A DNA stretch of 64,000 bases from Linanthus parryae. Taxonomy: Eukaryota; Streptophyta; Magnoliopsida; Ericales; Polemoniaceae. Where the stretch lies: contig JALGPY010000007.1 of assembly GCA_023055425.1 (NCBI GenBank), positions 87,631,136 through 87,695,135 on the forward strand, in the 5' to 3' direction. This document shows positions 58,519-64,000 of this stretch, one piece after another. Position 1 is the first letter of the stretch, and each line of letters starts with the position of its first letter. A model generated the notes under the pieces. It was given only the letters and a program-made list of their open reading frames with translations, made no database searches and had not been told where the DNA came from. The translations under genes were made by a program, and so were the position numbers.

Positions 58519-59549
58519 AGCAGTAGTCCAGTTGATCCGTCGTTATAGATTATGATTTTGATGTTATTTCACGTCATTTTGCACGTGCTGCTATCTTAAG
58601 AGATATGCTTATACTTTAACTTGATATTTTGCCTTTTTGATTCAAGCATATAAACTGGCGCGTGTACGTCACTGTCCGTCATACCTTGAAAAGATCTCAA
58701 TATTCAATGCCTTGATGATGGTTCAAATTCCTAGAAACCATCATGACTGTATGGATCGTCGTGCCAGCGTGGCGTCCTGATAAGGCATGACTGCCCCATA
58801 GTAGACTATCCCTTCATTATTACCTAGGTTTACTATAACGCCGTATGCTTTAGTAATACAATTGATTCTCGCCCGATTCTCGAGGCGTTACTGGCAACTG
58901 AAGAGTCTTCCTCGGGCCCTATTTAAACCTCCCCTTCCTTGTTATTTTCTTCTTCATTACTACCACCCCTCTGAGCTTCCGCCATTGAAAGGATGTCTTC
59001 TCCCCATATTCTTTTCTGCATTCCTCTATTCCTTCATCCACCTGAGTTCCATTCCATGGCCCGTAGAGTTATGTTGTGCTATAGGAATGTCTTCCAAGGG
59101 TTCGTCAGCCAAGACACTTGCTCGACGTTAGCTTCTTCGAACGAGATTTATTCCCAAAGCTGTTTCCCTCATCTATTCCTTGAAGTTCATTTGGCATCTT
59201 GCCGTGGTTGCGGCGAGAGTTTTGTTTTGGTCGAGGACGTCGACGATGACGACGAGCTTTCCATAGTTAGGCCCTTAATCTAGGATTTTTAGCGTAGGAA
59301 TATGATTCCTTGCACCCTTTTTTGGGGATTTGTTTTCTGCTGCTATCTAGACAGGTAAATTTTACTCTGCCCTTTTGGTTGTTTCATCTAATAAGATAGA
59401 CTTGTATATCTGCTTCCATTCGCGTATTCATACTATGTTTGTGTTTGCTAGTTTTGCGCGTTGCCTTTTTGCGTACTACCCATTCGAATAGGTTTTCAAC
59501 TCTGCCATTCTGGGAGACAGATTATGTATCGTGTGGAATAAATTTCTGT
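58519..59549 (+). other. Downstream region with possible second antisense unit (copy 2)
   Basis: It contains a TATTTAAA box near 58,921 and an ORF at 58,993-59,283 (MSSPHILFCIP start, acidic VEDVDDDDELSIV end). The ORF is continuous only because of the deletion and filler at 59,117-59,138, so its second half is not evidence of a gene. Confidence 0.25.
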
Positions 59550-60035
59550 TGTTATCATATGAGATAGACCTTGAACTTTCTGTTGCCCTCCTAGTAGATG
59601 GGCTCCGACTATGTTTGGCTGCTATCTTATGAGATAGGCCTTATTTTAACTGCTATCATGTGAGATAAGCTTCAGTTGTGTCACCAGACAAGCTTTATTC
59701 GCGTTTGGCTGCTACCATATGAGGTAGTCTTATGCTATCTTAGCAGATAGGCTTTATTTGTGTTTGGCTGCTACCATATGAGGTAGGCTTATGCTATCTT
59801 AGCAGATAGGCTTTATTCGCGTTTGGCTGCTACCATATGAGGTAGGCTTGTGCTATCTTAGCAGATAGGCTTTATTCGCGTTTGGCTGCTATCATATGAG
59901 ATAAGCTTTGTGCTATCCTAGCAGATAGTCTTTGATCGCGGTTGGCTTCTACAGTATGATATAGGCTTCGTGCTATTTTAGAAGATAAACTTTGATCGCG
60001 TTTAGCCGTTACCATATGAGATAGGCTTTGAACTG
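59550..60035. repeat. Tandem hairpin repeats (copy 2)
   Basis: Counterpart of 23,130-23,625 with the same alternation of CTACC/GGTAG or CTATC/GATAG and CTATCT/AGATAG hairpins. Array length is almost unchanged, so it has not behaved like a fast-mutating satellite. Confidence 0.8.
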
Positions 60036-60123
60036 GTTGTAACAAGTACGGATAAACAAGACCAGTTGATAAATAAAGATCGTATCCAACAGTTGATCAC
60101 AAGAGCGCACCTTTAAGGTTCCT

Positions 60124-61254
60124 CTAGATGCAGTAGCATTTCTTTCCGTTGGAGTAAACATTTGCCACCTGTCTGCCATCTTCATCATGTTTGATAACCC
60201 TTTTCAAGGTGTAGATGTTTTTGGCCACTCCGGAGGTCTCTGTCCTCATGGGCTGCTTCTCTCCTGCTTCCTCCCTTGTCACCATTACTCCTGCTGGTGA
60301 CTGATCATTGATGTCCTCCCATCTGGGCAGAGGAGCTGTCCGTGATGGGGCTGGACATGGCCCGTCCTCCAATTATGTGAACCATACCGCCTCGGATAAG
60401 TGCGCCTCCTCCATATTGAAAGGATTCACGGAAGCAGGTATCGTAACCACCCTCTCTTTCAAGATGACCTTCATCACCTAATGAGCTGTCGAGGGCACAT
60501 CGTCGAAGCGGTGAATCCACGCGCGCCCAATGATCATGTGGTAAGTCGTGTTGGCTTCGATAACTTGAAACTTGGCAGAACAACTAATCTGCCCGATTTG
60601 GATCCCCAAGTGAATCAACCCCAGGGTCACCCTGGAATCGCTGCCAAATCCTGTGAGGGGCGATGGATTTTTAACTATCTTGTTCTTGGGGATCCCCGAC
60701 GTCTCCAGGGTGCTAAGGGGAATAACGTTCACCGCGGCTCCGCCGTGGACGAATGCCCTTTTAAAATCCACGTGGTTGATGGCAGCCGTCACGTACAGTG
60801 GTCTCTGATGGTTCGCGATAGTCTTCTTATCTGACTCATCGAATGTCATGATGGGTCCCTCCGGCCGAACGACCCTAACAATCCTACCGTCCGAGGTTAC
60901 TAGGTCTTCCCCATAGTCCTCTGCCGCTCTGAGGATGGCCTTGGTAATTTTGTTCCTGGAGTCGGGTGAGAAGCCCATTTCATCGAAGAACTTAGCAAAT
61001 TTGGCGGAATTCTTCATTCGCTCAGCTCGCGAATCCTCCTTGTTAATACCGTAATCCTCCTCTTCGTGCACCTCCGAGAAAATCGGGACTTCTGTATCTA
61101 CGACCTCCTCCAGATCAGTTATCGAGATCATAGCGACCTCCTTCCCTTTGGGTTCCTGCCTCGCATGAGACAGCAGGGGATTATTACGCACATCTTTGGC
61201 CGACTCGTGTATGAACAGGTGGCCCTCCTTTATTTTCCTGTCCACCATCCATCT
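60124..61254 (-). pseudogene. Element G retropepsin-like domain (copy 2), catalytic Asp missing
   Basis: Open from 61,248 to 60,478. It contains FVHGGAAVNVIPLSTL (His in the catalytic Asp position) and MIIGRAWIHRF. It is more complete than copy 1 but has the same Asp loss, so that loss predates the duplication. The tail to 60,124 is interrupted by stops. Confidence 0.72.
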
Positions 61255-62742
61255 GAGATTTTTTCACTCCTGCGTTGGGTGTGACACTTGGCCATGACAC
61301 TCGCACCACCTGGGGTTTCTGAATTGCTCTCTTGTAGGTTTGCGCTCAAAGGGTGGCAAGATTCTGTGTTTCCGCCATCTTTTACAGAGATCAATCGCGT
61401 CCTCGATTGAGCAGGGTAGTGGCGGCGCCACCTGTGGCTTGGGTCGTTGTTGCTTGCTGGATGGTGACACGACATGGACGTTGGTGTCTCACGGCCTCTT
61501 GTAACCGAACCTTCCGACCTTGTAGCTGGGATTCGTCGGTGTATGCTCACTAGCGAGTCTCTTTCGCATCCTTTCTATCAGGGGCTCAACGTTCCTGGTG
61601 CAGTCAATCAACTTCGAGAAAGTGGGCATGTTCAAGTTAATCAACATACCTTTGTACTCGTCGCGCATGCCTTGCAGGCATATTTCGACCAGACGACCCT
61701 CCAAGACTTCGTCGCTGCACTCCAAGGACCTGTTCTTGAATTTCTTGATGAAGGCGACGCCTTCCTCGTCAGGCTTTTCGTACATCCGGGAGAGGTGAAT
61801 GGTTGTGACTCGTTCGTCCATCTGGAAGAACTTCTTATAGAATTTCTTTACCATCTCATCCCATGTTTTGACAGATCCCGATTCGAGAGCTCTGTAACAC
61901 TTGTATGCGACAGTTCCCAGAGATTTGGGAAATTCGCGCATGAGTAGCCGAGTATTATCTGCATACGGGCCCATCATGTCCATGAATCTCATCACGTGCT
62001 CGTGCGCGTTCCCACTGACCTCATCAAACTTGTCCCATTTGGGCGCTTTGTATCCTGCGGGATTTAGCATCAGATAGACATCCCGCGGAATGGGAGGCGC
62101 AGTGTCTACCTTGGGGATGATAGTGTCTGCGAAACTCTGGTTGGCGATGATACTGTCGATCCTTTGTTCGATAGCCGCCATACTAGCAGGTGTTCCTCCA
62201 TAGGATGGAGCTGTGGGCCCAAAGCCCGGAATGTAGGGCATACTGGGGTTGTAAGGAGGCGGAGGTGGAGGCCCATGGCTTCCTAGGGCTCCACTTGCAT
62301 ATAGAGATTATGCAGGATATGCGGTGGGGTTCCCTGCCATCGTTAGGGACAAGCCCGATGAGAATGGTGGGGTCTGGCTTGCCGGGCCACCTGAAAGAGG
62401 AGCCTGGGCAGCAGAGACATGCACTATCGAGGTGCCTATTGATGTGGACACTATCCCTGGTGGGGGCAGTGAAGTTGACCGAAATGAGGCAGAAGCCCCT
62501 GGGGAAACGTTCTGGGCCACCTTTCCCATAATCGCCATGATCTGAGCGATTTTCTCAGATTGAGCTTCCATGGCCCGGGCTTGTGTCAGTATCGTGGCTT
62601 GGAAAGACTCCAAGGAGGGGTCTCCCTCAGCGACAACCGGAGCCCGAGTGTTGGGAGTGGTGTTGAGCAGTCCATCCTCTCCTGAGGTCTCCTCATGGGA
62701 GGGAGACTAGTCTCCGTGATGAATGGCTTGTTCCGAAGACAT
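61255..62742 (-). pseudogene. Element G gag polyprotein (copy 2), best preserved core
   Basis: Starts at ATG 62742-62740 but meets a stop after 11 codons (Gln in copy 1). Open again at 62,613-62,308 and, for the core, 62,241-61,489: WDKFDEVSGNAHEHVMRFMDMM, LLMREFPKSLG, WDEMVKKFYKKFFQMDERV, LVEICLQGMRDEY, LIDCTRNVEPLIERMRKRL. The zinc knuckle CECHGQVSHPTQE lies near 61,300-61,265, and its last Cys is lost as in copy 1. Gag would form the particle. Retention of gag alone fits a non-autonomous element that uses other elements' enzymes. Confidence 0.78.
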
Positions 62743-62797
62743 TATGGGAGAATTTTGAGGTTCTTGAAGGTGGATGTTCACGTTGGGTTTGCCAAAA

Positions 62798-63408
62798 TGT
62801 GTACAAGGAAATCCTCGAGAGATCTCCAAGTGTACACCTCAAGTAGGGAATCAGAACACGGAGAGTTGTAAGGTGTGTGTAGGGAGAGAGTAAGCACTGG
62901 TAACTGTTTGTGAGAGAGAGATAGTAAGCTATGGTAATGGACCAATGTGTCTTATGAGTCTTGTGTCTCAACGGGAGCTAACGATCCTATATATATAGTG
63001 GGAAAGTGACCGTTGGGGGGTTTAGTGCACCATAAATGGCGGCTTAATGGTAGAACCCCCAACGGCACTTTCGACCGTGTTATATAGGAATCGTTATGCA
63101 TCTGCCCGCAAGTATCGAAGACTGTTATGAGATCAGCTGCATTAACGGGACACGTAATCCTAGGATCTCTCAGTTAGTTACCAGAGGTCGCGCGCAAGCT
63201 TGGTTGTCGCATGCGCGCGACGGACCTTACCCTAGCCTCCAAACCACTAAGTCCCTACAAGTACCGTGTTATGGTGCGCGGGGGCCCTGTCTCGTAGCCC
63301 CCACGTGGATCAGCACGGGTGGTGATCCGGTGTGTATGGAGCACAGCTAGGTGTGCTGGATGGCTGCCACGTGGCGATGATCTGTCTATCTGGAAAGCAG
63401 TATCTACA
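62798..63408 (-). repeat. Element G LTR (copy 2), 611 bp
   Basis: TGTGTACAAG to ATCTACA, followed by CTTGT at 63,409-63,413. It is the counterpart of 26,316-26,925. Confidence 0.9.
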
Positions 63409-63413
63409 CTTGT

Positions 63414-64000
63414 GTAAATATTTTGATCCTCCATAATAGGAATGAAAATAAAAGCATCTAAAATTATGTTGGGATATGGGTATATCAATGCTTTACAAAT
63501 TAAGAACACAAGATTCTGGAGAAATCTTGGGGGGTTCATATATACATCATCAACCTTGGATCAAAACTAACATTGATAATTAAATAGCCTCAGAAGAGGC
63601 CAATAGCTATGAGAGTATCTAAACGTAAATTAATACAATAGTATGATCCTACTATGAATGATGATGTTTATCTTGAGAAAGTTCTTGTAAAATCACGTGA
63701 TTTATCATATGGGAAAAAGAGGTGTCTTAAAATTACTGGCCAATAGAAAATCAACACACACATAGACAACTGCTCGGGTTACATAATTATTTAAACATGT
63801 AGAGCATAATGTATAGTACTCAAAGTACTAACAACCCGAAGCGTGAACTACAGTCTATGCAAATACTACATATCCGCTGTTAAGCGGGGATCTATGTGGA
63901 TATTACATATCCGCCACTAAGCATGGGATTTATGTCCGCTGTTAAGCGTGGGACTTTGGTTTGGTTTTATGTCCACTTTTAAGCGTGGCACTCATAAATG
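63414..64000 (+). repeat. Element L right part (copy 2), runs off window
   Basis: Counterpart of 26,931-27,517. It includes the hairpin near 63,589-63,606, whose arms are no longer perfect here (GAGGCC in place of GAGGCT), and the CCGCTGTTAAGCG-type repeats. The element's 3' LTR is expected about 575 bp beyond the window. Confidence 0.75.

Larger units (their letters stand above)
53412..63408 (-). mobile_element. Element G (copy 2), left end deleted
   Basis: Counterpart of 16,797-26,925. The left LTR keeps only its last 240 bp (to 53,652), and the left target duplication is gone. The right LTR and CTTGT at 63,409-63,413 are intact. It has the same gag, protease-like and antisense PMD content and the same lack of RT and integrase. 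Confidence 0.85.

Noticed and set aside
58993..59283. 96-codon ORF in copy 2 as an intact gene
   Set aside because: It is continuous only through the 216 bp deletion and its filler. Copy 1 does not support the second half.

Overview
This is plant (angiosperm, most likely dicot) nuclear DNA made almost entirely of nested, broken LTR retrotransposons. The basis is Athila-type Ty3/gypsy and env-bearing Ty1/copia polyproteins, a plant-mobile-domain gene with introns, a Mutator-type MITE, a tRNA-derived SINE and AT-rich intergenic sequence. I see no intact host gene, no rRNA, no functional tRNA and no CRISPR array. All coding statements come from reading translations by eye; no database search was run.

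Layout, copy 1. 1-10.4 kb is the 3' three-quarters of an Athila-type element: gag end, protease, RT, RNase H, integrase, a 3' ORF and the 3' LTR. 10.4-13.6 kb is a patchwork: an LTR-like fragment on the minus strand, a 435 bp Mutator-like MITE with 9 bp target duplications, a SINE, an AAT microsatellite and a GC-rich island. 13.64-28.27 kb is a short-LTR element with no recognisable coding sequence, called 'element L' here. It carries an array of small hairpins. At 16.42-26.93 kb it is split by a 10.5 kb minus-strand element, 'element G', with 610-617 bp LTRs and a perfect CTTGT target duplication. Element G has gag and a protease-like domain but no RT or integrase. In antisense it carries a seven-exon plant-mobile-domain (PMD) gene.

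28.3-41.2 kb: a short unexplained coding-like island, then a decayed Ty1/copia element of the SIRE/Maximus type. Its 5' LTR holds a roughly 1 kb hAT-like insertion. Gag, protease, integrase, RT (catalytic part deleted), RNase H and an env-like ORF follow. Its 3' end is a tandem array with a period of about 1.5 kb.

41,212 to the window end is a second copy of 3,187-27,517. The junction lies inside the integrase gene, directly against the truncated copia array. The simplest reading is a direct tandem duplication of a unit of about 38 kb (3,187-41,211) whose second copy runs past the window. By hand count the copies differ by about 3%. The two LTRs of element G differ by about 5%, so the nesting came before the duplication. 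Each copy then gained its own indels, stops and microsatellite changes.

The observations most worth following up are the antisense PMD gene, whose introns are all phase 1, inside a gag-only retroelement; the missing protease catalytic aspartate in both copies; two separate hairpin arrays whose stems vary while the loops stay constant; and a deletion scar in copy 2 filled with an inverted 22-base copy of sequence from about 1.6 kb away.
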